From the NCBI GenBank assembly GCA_964453525.1, contig CAYVOV010000003.1:140552-204551 (forward strand): 64,000 nt of DNA. The letters are read 5' to 3'. Every line of letters starts with the position of its first letter. The first letter of the stretch is position 1. The translations under genes and the position numbers were made by a program. The notes beneath the pieces were generated by a model. It had not been told where the DNA came from. It did no database searches and saw nothing but the letters and a program-made list of their open reading frames with translations. Origin of the DNA: CAYVOV01 sp964453525. Its GTDB lineage: Bacteria > Chloroflexota > Dehalococcoidia > Dehalococcoidales > UBA2162. Below, piece by piece: positions 24,599-32,565 of this stretch.

Positions 24599-25774
24599 TT
24601 ATATTAAAGTAGGAATATCTTTGGATGCTTCGTCCGTTTCACTGACACTGCCTTCTTCCTCAGCGGTCTTTCTCCTGATTTCCTGTGCGACTTCGATGGA
24701 CTGACTGTAAAAGTCCTTGACTTCCTCAAGCTCTTTTATCTGGGAGAGGATAATCGTCACATCCATCAAGCCTCGTTCCGTCGGATAGTCACCACTTCTG
24801 ATTACTGCATTGGGAGCGAGCTTTTTTACGTACTCACCAAGCTCCTGCACTATGGATATGTTCATCTCATCCGTTGGCGCGGATAGAAGATACAGCGCCC
24901 TCATCGCTTCATTCGGGTCACACTGCAGTGTGAGTTCGCTGATTGCCTCGTCCATTGCCTGGGTGCCTTTGTGCGTTTCCGAGCTTTTCTTCATAAAGTT
25001 ACCGGGAGACATTGAAGGAAATCTAATTAGAGAAAGCTCTGCTTTGCCATAGCCCATAACCGTCCAGCCGGACAGCGTCTGCATAATATCTCCGGCATCG
25101 AGCACTTTAGTTCCGATATGCTTTTTCCTCTTTTCCTCACCGGCACAAAACAGGTTGTAGAACGGCTCAACGATAAGCTGATTAATTTTATCCATATTAT
25201 TCCTGAGTGAGGAGTCTTTCTTTACAAATCTCTGGTTATCAATAAGGAAAACAGCATCTGCGACCGAGTATGTGGATTTCAGACATACTCCGGTGTTATA
25301 AATAGTCCTTTCTTCTACCTGTTGTTCGTGGTCGAAAGGAAGGACAATAATTGCATAGACAGGTTTATCAGCATATCTCTGTTTCAGGCGCTGTGTTATA
25401 ACCGAGATAGCTCCCGAGCCTGTTCCGCCACCTGCCCCGGCTATCACCATTATTGCATCAGTCTCGTGGAAGCGCTTCACCTGTCTTATCGCGTCTATTA
25501 TTTTGTCTGAATCCTCTCTGGCAATCTGGGCGCCGAGTTCATTAAGCTTGGCGACGCCGTGTCCTCTTGTTACTTCACCTCCGATAAGTATTCGGTGCTT
25601 ATGGTCTGCTTTGATAGAAGAAAGTCCGCTGAGGTCCGCCGTATCGGTATTTACGGCAAATGCTCCGGTGACAATCTCTATTCCCCTCCGGCTTTTCGAG
25701 CGGTTGTTTAGCATATTGAATTGGTCGGCAATCCTGCCTCCGCATTGTCCAAAACCTATCGCCAGTATCTTCAT
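24599..25774 (-). CDS. Tubulin/FtsZ superfamily GTPase, CetZ-like, with FtsZ-style C-terminal tail
   Basis: GTP-binding cytoskeletal protein of 391 residues. The N-terminal nucleotide loop reads AIGFGQCGGRI (about 5-15), closer to CetZ/tubulin than to FtsZ. The tubulin signature GAGGGTGSG is at 113-121. The T7 catalytic loop is LDAGD at 225-229, followed by QTLSGWTVMGYG, so GTP hydrolysis through polymer contacts is plausible. The last residues, after an acidic linker (EEEGSVSETDEA), are KDIPTLI, resembling the FtsZ C-terminal peptide that binds membrane adaptors. A GAGGTAAG site precedes the ATG. A small tail-anchored membrane protein is encoded 112 bp upstream on the same strand. It is unlikely to be the organism's only FtsZ. 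Confidence 0.9.
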   Translation of the reverse strand: MKILAIGFGQCGGRIADQFNMLNNRSKSRRGIEIVTGAFAVNTDTADLSGLSSIKADHKHRILIGGEVTRGHGVAKLNELGAQIAREDSDKIIDAIRQVKRFHETDAIMVIAGAGGGTGSGAISVITQRLKQRYADKPVYAIIVLPFDHEQQVEERTIYNTGVCLKSTYSVADAVFLIDNQRFVKKDSSLRNNMDKINQLIVEPFYNLFCAGEEKRKKHIGTKVLDAGDIMQTLSGWTVMGYGKAELSLIRFPSMSPGNFMKKSSETHKGTQAMDEAISELTLQCDPNEAMRALYLLSAPTDEMNISIVQELGEYVKKLAPNAVIRSGDYPTERGLMDVTIILSQIKELEEVKDFYSQSIEVAQEIRRKTAEEEGSVSETDEASKDIPTLI

Positions 25775-25886
25775 AACAACTTACCTCAATTAGTTAATAT
25801 TGAGTATAGAAGAGATATGTAATCGATATGAAATATTATACCTTAATTAGTATTATTCAACATAATCCAGTTATTATGACCTGGAT

Positions 25887-26171
25887 TTAGCACGACTGCA
25901 TTGCCAGAATTGTGGCCAGAATAGACGTAATAATTACCAGTACAACTATAATAAGTGAAACGTATATAACATGCTGCCACCTTACGGGTAGATAAGTACT
26001 GCCCCTGTAAGGAACACTACGTGTACCCTGGTCCGTTGTTTCCGCATCTTCACTGTAAGGTTCGGAATCCTGTAAGTCCGGCGGAATCTCTTCTGGGGGC
26101 AGTCCGCTGGTGTTGACCCACTGGTCATAGAGCTTACGTCTTCTTCTTTTATCAAGGAAACTTCGCATCAT
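25887..26171 (-). CDS. Small single-span membrane protein upstream of the tubulin-like gene
   Basis: Not a known family. 94 residues: a basic start (DKRRRRKLYDQW), a proline- and acid-rich middle (about 20-50), and one TM helix near the C-terminus (68-91), giving an N-in or N-out tail-anchored topology. It is on the same strand and directly upstream of the tubulin-like gene (112 bp), with an AAGGA site at its ATG. By position it could be a membrane anchor or regulator of the filament. That is inference from adjacency only. Confidence 0.75.
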   Translation of the reverse strand: MMRSFLDKRRRRKLYDQWVNTSGLPPEEIPPDLQDSEPYSEDAETTDQGTRSVPYRGSTYLPVRWQHVIYVSLIIVVLVIITSILATILAMQSC

Positions 26172-26431
26172 AATTTCCTTCAGGTGCTTGTAGGAATATT
26201 ATAATCTTGGCATAAAAAAATCAAGTATCCTTTTAGGCTACTGAACGTGCAATTTCTTTTATGACAAAAAAAATTTCGGGTCTCTTAATAGTCCTGGTAC
26301 CAGACAGGGGGCATGTTAACCTGTGAATACTTGACATAATACTACCATCATGTTTCTTTATAATTGACGTTTTTCCGTATCCTGCAATATACTTCTTTGG
26401 ATTGCACCGATATCACCGGTAAAAATTCGTA

Positions 26432-27652
26432 ATGTCAGCCAATCAGTCAAAGTACAGATGGTACATACTGGCGCTGGTAGTAGTAACCAGCACTGTTGTA
26501 TCCGCCATTCCGTTTTCCTGCCTGCCGGTCCTCTTCGAAGAGATATCGGAAGACCTTGGACTAAGCCTGTTGCAGGTCGGCAGCGTCTGGGGAATGGTTA
26601 GCCTAGCCGGAATATTCGTCAGCCTGCCTGCCGGCTTGCTGGGCGACCGCTTAGGCATAAGGTTTATTGTCGGTCTGTCATGTTTGTTGTCAGGGATACT
26701 GGGCGCTGCCAGAGGTTTATCAGGGACTTTTTTTATTCTCAGTGTCACCGTCTTTATTCATAGCATAGTCCGGATGATGTTACCGATAAACATCACCAAG
26801 ACATTAGGCATCTGGTTCAGAGGAAAAAACCTGGGACTGGCTAACGGTATCGGAGCGATGGGCATGGGCCTGGGTCTTATGCTGGGACCAATGATAAGCG
26901 CCACGATATTATCACCGCTGTTGGGCGGCTGGCGAAACGTTCTTTTTCTATACGGAGCATTATCGGTGGTGGTAGCCGTACTCTGGTTTATCTTCGGAAG
27001 GGAACCGCCACAGGATAGAGCGGACGCTGGACAGACCAGCACGGTACCCTTCCGCCGGGCATTTTCTGAGGTAATCCGTACCAGGGCGCTGTGGCTAATA
27101 GGACTGACTCTGATGCTCCGTATCGGCTGTATTATGGGAATGACCGGCTACTTGCCGCTCTATCTTCGCCGGCAGGGATGGCCAGCAGCCAGTGCCGATG
27201 GTGCTCTCTCCAGCTTCTATGCCACCAGTACGATATGCGTTATTCCCCTGGCTTCACTCTCGGATAAAATCGGTTCACGTAAAACTATCCTTTTGCCGGC
27301 ACTGATTGTAACGCTGGTATGCTTTGGACTGTTATCGGTGGCCAATAGCACAATGGTATGGATTTCTATGATAATTTCGGGAATCTTTATGGACGGATTC
27401 ATGGCATTAATCGTTACCACGCTTCTGGAAACAGAGGGAGTGAAGCCGGAGTACTCGGGGACAGCGCTGGGGCTTGTTTTCACGATAGCTCAGCTTGGGG
27501 GCGTTTTCTCTCCTCCCCTGGGCAACAGTCTGGCAGATATCAATCCGGGACTGCCCTTTGTCTTCTGGGCAGGGCTTTCTTTTATTGCCATATTTACGCT
27601 GGCCTCTGTAAAAGAAACGGGATGGAAGTATAAAAAAGCCATCGGAACCTGA
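26432..27652 (+). CDS. MFS transporter
   Basis: Major-facilitator carrier, 406 residues and 12 helices. Loop 2-3 motif GLLGDRLGIRF near 72-82, helix 4/5 region NGIGAMGMGLGLMLGP, and the second-half loop SLSDKIGSRKTI near 272. Cargo cannot be assigned. It starts a probable operon with the SDR gene 30 bp downstream and perhaps the radical SAM gene after that. TTGACA and TATAAT are present upstream (26331 and 26359) but 22 bp apart, so the promoter is uncertain. Confidence 0.9.
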   Translation: MSANQSKYRWYILALVVVTSTVVSAIPFSCLPVLFEEISEDLGLSLLQVGSVWGMVSLAGIFVSLPAGLLGDRLGIRFIVGLSCLLSGILGAARGLSGTFFILSVTVFIHSIVRMMLPINITKTLGIWFRGKNLGLANGIGAMGMGLGLMLGPMISATILSPLLGGWRNVLFLYGALSVVVAVLWFIFGREPPQDRADAGQTSTVPFRRAFSEVIRTRALWLIGLTLMLRIGCIMGMTGYLPLYLRRQGWPAASADGALSSFYATSTICVIPLASLSDKIGSRKTILLPALIVTLVCFGLLSVANSTMVWISMIISGIFMDGFMALIVTTLLETEGVKPEYSGTALGLVFTIAQLGGVFSPPLGNSLADINPGLPFVFWAGLSFIAIFTLASVKETGWKYKKAIGT

Positions 27653-27681
27653 CAGTATTAACAGGAAGAGAGGAGGTAGTG

Positions 27682-28437
27682 ATGAACTTTAATTTCAATG
27701 ACAAGGTAGCCGTAGTTACCGGGGCTTCATCCGGCATCGGACTTGCCTGCGCTGAGATGCTAGCAGCAAGCGGTGCAAAAGTAGCTATAATAGCCAGAAA
27801 TCTCGGGCGCCTGTCTGAAGCAGCCGGGGCATTACAGAAGTATGGTACCGTGAGATACTACCAGCTTGACGTGGCTGATATCGCTGCTATTAATCCAGCA
27901 ATAAGCAGAATCAGGGAAGAACTCGGTGAAATAGATATTCTGGTCTGCAATGCCGGAGTGAATGTGAACAAACCGGCACATGAGTTTACCGAGGAAGACT
28001 GGGATATGATTCTTTCGGTAAATACGAAAGGACTTTTCTTCTGCAACCAGGCTGTAGCCGTGCAGTCGATGATACCCCGCAGGGGTGGAGTCATAATCAA
28101 CATGGCTTCCCAGATGGGTATTGTCGGTGGTCGCCAACGGGCAATCTACTGCGCCAGTAAAGGCGGAGTAATCCAGCTCACCCGCGCCGTAGCAATCGAC
28201 TGGGCGCCCTACAATATCCGCGTCAATGCCGTAGCGCCGACCTTTGTCAAGACAGATATGACCGAGAATACCCTCAGCGACCCGGAAAGCAGGGCCTGGG
28301 TGATGGACAATATTCTGTTCGACCGTCTGGTGACTGTCGATGAGGTAGCGGCTGCCGTCTGCTTCCTGGCAAGTGACGAAGCGGCAATGATTACCGGTAT
28401 TGTTCTGCCGGTGGACGGAGGATGGACGGCAAAGTGA
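27682..28437 (+). CDS. Short-chain dehydrogenase/reductase
   Basis: Classical SDR, about 251 residues. Cofactor motif TGASSGIGLA near 14-23, NAG motif near 88, catalytic Ser in NMASQMG, and YCASK near 154-158 (Tyr/Lys pair), then the conserved NAVAPTFVKTDM. The C-terminus MITGIVLPVDGGWT is the classical end. ATG 27682 is used since AGGAGG is five bases ahead; a GTG three bases upstream is too close. Cofactor preference not determined: R/N residues after strand 2 (IARNLGRL) suggest NADPH. Substrate unknown; downstream of an MFS gene. Confidence 0.92.
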   Translation: MNFNFNDKVAVVTGASSGIGLACAEMLAASGAKVAIIARNLGRLSEAAGALQKYGTVRYYQLDVADIAAINPAISRIREELGEIDILVCNAGVNVNKPAHEFTEEDWDMILSVNTKGLFFCNQAVAVQSMIPRRGGVIINMASQMGIVGGRQRAIYCASKGGVIQLTRAVAIDWAPYNIRVNAVAPTFVKTDMTENTLSDPESRAWVMDNILFDRLVTVDEVAAAVCFLASDEAAMITGIVLPVDGGWTAK

Positions 28438-28462
28438 ACCTGCTTTCCTTTTTGTTTGTGCG

Positions 28463-28487
28463 GTAAACCCGCCGCAGGTTTACTTTT
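28463..28487 (+). terminator. Weak terminator or attenuator hairpin
   Basis: Stem GTAAACC/GGTTTAC with a 7-nt loop followed by TTTT, between the SDR and radical SAM genes. The short stem suggests partial read-through. Confidence 0.45.
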
Positions 28488-28522
28488 CATAATGAAGCGG
28501 TTAAAATAATCGGGGGCAAGAA

Positions 28523-29641
28523 ATGCCGGATGATACTTTAACGCCGCTGATGGGCAAGGTCAAATATGACAGAGAGAGTAACTTCAGTAAAGTACTCAAC
28601 AATTCCTTGAGCATATTTTTCAAAGATGCCCTCAGAGTGGCTCTGACCAGTCCATCGCAGGCATATTTTCTATTACGGACAATAAGGTGGCAGAAAAAAG
28701 CCTCCCGCATCAGAGCGAACTGGGAAAAGCAGGGTATCCATATCCCGCCGATTATGATTTTCAGTATCACCAACCGGTGTAACCTTCACTGCAAAGGCTG
28801 TTTCCACTGGGCTTTGCACGAAGCCGGGCAGGCGGAAATGGAAGTGGAAAAAATAGGGAGCACAATTAAAGAAGCTAAAGAACTCGGTTTTTCCTTTATC
28901 GTTGTCGGAGGAGGAGAACCGCTCGTCCGCCCGGAGATAATAGATATAATCGGAGACTTCCCGGAAATCATCTTTCTTGTTTTCACCAACGGTCTTTTAA
29001 TCGATGAAAAGCTGCTTGCCGGGATATCGGAACGCAAGAACCTGGTCCCGGTAATAAGTCTGGAGGGTTACGAACCGGATACCGATAACCGGAGAGGTGA
29101 AGGGGTTTACCGCGGGCTGAAAAAGGTAATTGAGAAGCTGAAGAGTCGGGATATTTTCTGGAGTGTTTCACTGACGGTAACAAGGACCAACTTCGAGACC
29201 GTGACCGACGAACAATTCGTCAGAGACCTTGTTGACTCAGGGTGCAAACTGTTCTTCTTTGTCGAATATACGCCGATTTCCGATGACACAGCGGACTGGG
29301 TGCCAACGGATGAGCAGAGGAACCGCCTGCTTGAATTGAGGAATTGGCTGCGTTCGCAGTTCCCGGCCCTGTTTATAGCAATTCCGGGAGACGAAGAGGA
29401 AATTGGTGGCTGCCTGTCTGCCGGGAGAGGTTTTGTTCATATTAGCGCCGAGGGCAATGTTGAACCCTGTCCCTTTGCCCCTTACTCTGATGCGAATCTC
29501 AGAGATTTATCGCTCAAAGACGCCCTGCAATCCGAGTTCCTGAAGACAATTCGAGAAAACCACGATAAGCTGAGTGAAACCGAAGGCGGCTGCGCCCTCT
29601 GGGTTGAACGCGACTGGATTAAATCGCTGATTCAAAACTAG
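28523..29641 (+). CDS. Radical SAM protein with SPASM-like C-terminal region
   Basis: Radical S-adenosylmethionine enzyme, 372 residues. The cluster motif is ITNRCNLHCKGC (about 84-95), followed by GGGEPLVRPEI (the GGE motif, about 132), then SLEGYEPDTDNRRG. A C-terminal region (about 310-345) has GGCLSAGRG and EGNVEPCPFA, and a last Cys in EGGCALW, the layout of a SPASM-type auxiliary cluster, though with few cysteines. Such proteins modify peptides, sugars or lipids (MoaA/PqqE/Hopanoid HpnH-like). No precursor peptide was seen nearby. It follows the SDR gene by 85 bp. Confidence 0.9.
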   Translation: MPDDTLTPLMGKVKYDRESNFSKVLNNSLSIFFKDALRVALTSPSQAYFLLRTIRWQKKASRIRANWEKQGIHIPPIMIFSITNRCNLHCKGCFHWALHEAGQAEMEVEKIGSTIKEAKELGFSFIVVGGGEPLVRPEIIDIIGDFPEIIFLVFTNGLLIDEKLLAGISERKNLVPVISLEGYEPDTDNRRGEGVYRGLKKVIEKLKSRDIFWSVSLTVTRTNFETVTDEQFVRDLVDSGCKLFFFVEYTPISDDTADWVPTDEQRNRLLELRNWLRSQFPALFIAIPGDEEEIGGCLSAGRGFVHISAEGNVEPCPFAPYSDANLRDLSLKDALQSEFLKTIRENHDKLSETEGGCALWVERDWIKSLIQN

Positions 29642-29665
29642 CATCTGCCGGTGTCTGTTTTCCTG

Positions 29666-30448
29666 CTAAAGCTGTCCTTTAATTTCCCGGACTTGCTGTT
29701 GATACGAATTGAGCAGTCTGCCTACATCGGCCGGTCCGCAGTTGGCGTAGGCGACTCCGAGTCTTTTTAGCTGCGAGACATCCAGCGGAAAAGCAGGCAG
29801 ATTCAGAGGTAATGATAACCTGGCTTTCCCGACATTTTTTACAATTGCAGATATTTCCTCAATTGTGTCCATCAGATTGGTATACTGGCTTTCCGGGATT
29901 CCAAGCGCTTGGGCAAGGTCCGTTGGGCCTACAGTAACCAGGTCAACGCCTTCCAACGATGCAATGTCTTCAAGCTGGTCGATAGCCTTACTGTCTTCTA
30001 TCATAACTGCCAGAATAATCTCCGAGTTCGATGTTTCAAGGTGCTCTTTCGAGGGAATAGCCCCGTACCGTGCCGCCCTGGTCGGGCCGCCCATTCCCCG
30101 CTCGCCGAGCGGCGCGTAACGGACCGCTCTCACCATTTCCCGGGCATCCTCTTTACCGCCGATGTGCGGTACCTGAACCCCCTGCGCTCCCATATCCAGG
30201 ATGCGGAGAATTGTCTTTGGATTGTTGTCCGGCACTCTGACGAGTGAAGTAATACCTGCCAGGTCGCAGGCACGAATCATCTCCTGGACAAGTTTGAGGT
30301 CGAATGCCGAGTGCTCCATGTCTATAAAGGCGGCATCGAATCCGGCAAGCCCTATTATTTCCACCACCGCCGGGTCGGCCAGGTTTACGTAAGTACCGAT
30401 AGCTAACTCGCCCTGCTTGATTTTTTCCTTTACCCTGTTCTTGTGCAT
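29666..30448 (-). CDS. HpcH/HpaI-family aldolase
   Basis: Class II (metal-dependent) pyruvate aldolase, 260 residues, cleaving 4-hydroxy-2-keto-acids such as 2-keto-3-deoxyglucarate or 4-hydroxy-2-oxoheptanedioate. Visible: FDAAFIDMEHSAFD near 34-47 (metal-binding Glu), DMGAQGVQVPHI near 88, RAVRYAPLGERGMGG near 108-122 (substrate Arg, Gly loop), and IEDSKAIDQLEDI with the second metal Glu/Asp. ATG with GGAGGTGAC ahead. Stand-alone and convergent to the radical SAM gene (24 bp apart). Specific substrate cannot be decided. Confidence 0.93.
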   Translation of the reverse strand: MHKNRVKEKIKQGELAIGTYVNLADPAVVEIIGLAGFDAAFIDMEHSAFDLKLVQEMIRACDLAGITSLVRVPDNNPKTILRILDMGAQGVQVPHIGGKEDAREMVRAVRYAPLGERGMGGPTRAARYGAIPSKEHLETSNSEIILAVMIEDSKAIDQLEDIASLEGVDLVTVGPTDLAQALGIPESQYTNLMDTIEEISAIVKNVGKARLSLPLNLPAFPLDVSQLKRLGVAYANCGPADVGRLLNSYQQQVREIKGQL

Positions 30449-30509
30449 GATGTCACCTCCACCGGGTTTAGAAATACTATATCATAACGTGCACCTACAG
30501 TGTTTTATA

Positions 30510-30815
30510 GTTCTGTTCGGTATTGGTTGAATGAAGTGCTTCTCCTTTTTACTTTATCTATTCCCACCCGCCACCCTTGAGGAAGCTAAAGAGGGGGTAT
30601 CCCCCTCTTTAGAAATCTTCCCCCTCAATCCACTCTCAGATCACTCTCTACTCTAAAATACGATTATTCATTTTGATGACAGGGGGAGAGTTTGTTGAGA
30701 GGGGGCTCCGCCCCCTCTCTCTTTTACTCCCCTCTCCAGCCAAGAGTAATCTTCAATCCTTTAGAATGGTTCTGGCTGGAGAGGGGTCAGGGGTGAGGTA
30801 AAAAAATACCAACAA
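30510..30815. repeat. Dispersed palindromic element, copy 2 (in gap 30449-30920)
   Basis: The most complete copy. Left end TTCTGTTCGGTATTGGTTG then AATGAAGTGCT; right end GGTGAGGTAAAAAAATACCA. Inside are two strong hairpins: a 12-bp stem at 30586-30612 and a 10-bp stem at 30697-30719. The shared word TATTCCCACCCGCCACCCTT and the module GGCTGGAGAGGGG-CAGGGG are also present. No ORF; the remaining gap is leader sequence. Confidence 0.7.
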
Positions 30816-30920
30816 TATGAAAACAGAAAAGTCTTTTGCAAAGTCTTTTAACAGTGAAAGGTAGTCGTGATATAATTTATGAATTGAGAATGAAACCGGG
30901 AAAACAAAGAGGTGAAAAAT

Positions 30921-31436
30921 ATGGAAGTTAGAGAGGCAATAGAAAAAAGAAAAAGTATCAGAGATTATAAAGACACACCAGTTCCGGAAGATAAGTTGCT
31001 CAAAGTCCTGGAGGCGGCACGTCTGGCTCCTTCCGGGGGTAACCGGCAGCAGTGGAAATTCGTCGTCGTCAGGGATGCTGATAAACGCCAGCGACTTTCC
31101 CGGGCGGCAAACGGGCAGGCACAGGTAGCCAAGGCACCGGTGGTTATTGCCGGTGTATCCACGGCTCCGGAGAATATGATGATGTGCAAGGTCCCGGGTT
31201 ACCCTGTGGACTTGGCCATAGCCATTGACCACATGACTCTGGCGGCGGTGGAAGAAGGACTCGGTACCTGCTGGATTGGTGCCTTCTCGCAGGACGAAGC
31301 CAGGAATATCCTAGGCATTCCGGAAAGCTGCCTGATTGTTAACCTGCTCACCCTCGGTTCCCCGAATGATGAAGGAAGACCGAAAACACGGAAGTCCCTG
31401 GACGAAATAGTTTGCTACGATACCTATACGAGCTGA
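30921..31436 (+). CDS. Nitroreductase-family FMN oxidoreductase
   Basis: FMN-dependent oxidoreductase of 171 residues, compact nitroreductase domain. IEKRKSIRDYKDTPV at about 6-20, RLAPSGGNRQQWKFVVVRD at 34-52, and AAVEEGLGTCWIGAF near 110-124 are the FMN-binding blocks. ATG 30921 is preferred over the GTG at 30912 because AGAGG lies five to eight bases ahead. 54 bp downstream is a flavodoxin-fold NADPH:FMN reductase gene, so the two probably form a reductive flavoenzyme pair. The substrate is unknown. Confidence 0.93.
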   Translation: MEVREAIEKRKSIRDYKDTPVPEDKLLKVLEAARLAPSGGNRQQWKFVVVRDADKRQRLSRAANGQAQVAKAPVVIAGVSTAPENMMMCKVPGYPVDLAIAIDHMTLAAVEEGLGTCWIGAFSQDEARNILGIPESCLIVNLLTLGSPNDEGRPKTRKSLDEIVCYDTYTS

Positions 31437-31490
31437 ATCCCGGGACCCGCGGAAGAACGATTCTCAACCTATTAATACACAGGAGGAAAC

Positions 31491-32054
31491 ATGCAGGTAT
31501 TAATATTATCCGGTAGCAGAAATCATGAAGGCAGAACAGCCAGAGCTACCGATGCTATCGCCAGGGGTATCACCAGAGCCGGCGGCAGCACCGAGCGGTT
31601 TTTCTTAACCGAGTTGAACCTTGAGCGCTGCCGGCAGTGTGACAGTGATGGCTGGGGAGTCTGCCGTAATGAGGGATACTGCGTTATTGAAGATGATTTC
31701 GCCATGCTTGTTGAAAAAATCAAGTCTTCGGACGTGGTGGTTTTTGCCAATCCCGTCTACTTTTTCGACCTCACGGAGAGTATGCGGGGATTTCTGGACC
31801 GGTTCCGCCGGATATGTGCTCATCAAAAAGTAAAGCCGGTGGAAGGCATTTCGGCAGCCGGGCTATGTCTGGCCGGTGGCGGAGGCGGTGGAGCTCCCAC
31901 TGCCTGTGTCAACCTGGAAAGGATTCTTCAGGTCTGCGGGTTCGATGTTATTGATATGATTCCCTTGAGGCGGCAGAACCTTGAAGCCAAGCTGCCGGTG
32001 CTGGAGCTGACCGGAGAATGGCTGGCAACGAAACCGACTTCAAAAGCAGAATAA
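31491..32054 (+). CDS. NADPH-dependent FMN reductase/iron-sulfur flavoprotein-like
   Basis: Flavodoxin-fold protein of 187 residues. SGSRNHEGRTARA near 6-18 is the FMN phosphate loop; FANPVYFFDLTESMRGFLDR near 86-105 and GGGGGGAPTA near 125 complete the site. A CRQCDSDGWGVCRNEGYC segment (about 44-61) carries four Cys, the arrangement found in iron-sulfur flavoproteins (Isf group), so a 4Fe-4S cluster is possible. RBS AGGAGG. Likely co-transcribed with the nitroreductase before it; a terminator follows within 10 bp. Confidence 0.9.
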   Translation: MQVLILSGSRNHEGRTARATDAIARGITRAGGSTERFFLTELNLERCRQCDSDGWGVCRNEGYCVIEDDFAMLVEKIKSSDVVVFANPVYFFDLTESMRGFLDRFRRICAHQKVKPVEGISAAGLCLAGGGGGGAPTACVNLERILQVCGFDVIDMIPLRRQNLEAKLPVLELTGEWLATKPTSKAE

Positions 32055-32061
32055 CAAAAAA

Positions 32062-32090
32062 GCCCGGATTTCCGGAACGGAAATCCGGGC
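32062..32090 (+). terminator. Terminator hairpin
   Basis: Perfect 13-bp stem GCCCGGATTTCCG/CGGAAATCCGGGC with a GAA loop, 7 bp after the flavoprotein stop and preceded by an A run that also gives a T run on the other strand. It may serve both convergent genes. Confidence 0.8.
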
Positions 32091-32116
32091 GCAGATGTCG
32101 GGAGATGTTAAATATC

Positions 32117-32344
32117 CTATTTATTCGTTATAGCGTACCCTTCATTTTCCCATAATTCCTCTAGCTTCCGCTCCTGGTAATTAGCTATCCACATCATCAG
32201 TGGAAATATTACCGGGAATATGGGTAACAGGACAAGTATTGTTAATATCCCTTTTATGGAAAATCTTCTTCTCTCCAGTCTGCCTTCTATCTCTCCGGCG
32301 AAAGAGAGCACTTCAGATTTATTTGCCTGTACAAGACTCACCAT
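32117..32344 (-). CDS. Small single-span membrane protein
   Basis: No family recognised. 75 residues: a soluble N-terminus with mixed charge (1-27), one TM helix rich in Leu/Ile/Pro (about 30-53), and a charged tail (YQERKLEELWENEGYAITNK). Coding is supported by codon bias, the placement of a 13-bp terminator at its 3' side, and an ATG inside an open gap, but no strong ribosome site was seen. Function unknown. Confidence 0.6.
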   Translation of the reverse strand: MVSLVQANKSEVLSFAGEIEGRLERRRFSIKGILTILVLLPIFPVIFPLMMWIANYQERKLEELWENEGYAITNK

Positions 32345-32565
32345 AGTTATCGATTCCCCTCTTCAATTCATATGCTGTTTAAAACAGTCTATGTAATTAT
32401 GGTTAATTCAGCAGAAGAAGCCTATTACCCAATGGGATTATTTTGTGTAGTCAATTGGTGTGGATTTTTCAGGATAAGGCAAATCTATACGGATTATTAT
32501 TCGAGTTAAATAATTCTTAGTACTAATTGCGAGGCTGAAAAAGAATGTGCTATTGTGTTTAGAGT

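Noticed and set aside
26331..26364. Promoter for the MFS gene with TTGACA and TATAAT
   Set aside because: The two boxes are 22 bp apart, well outside the 16-18 bp range, so the pairing is not convincing.
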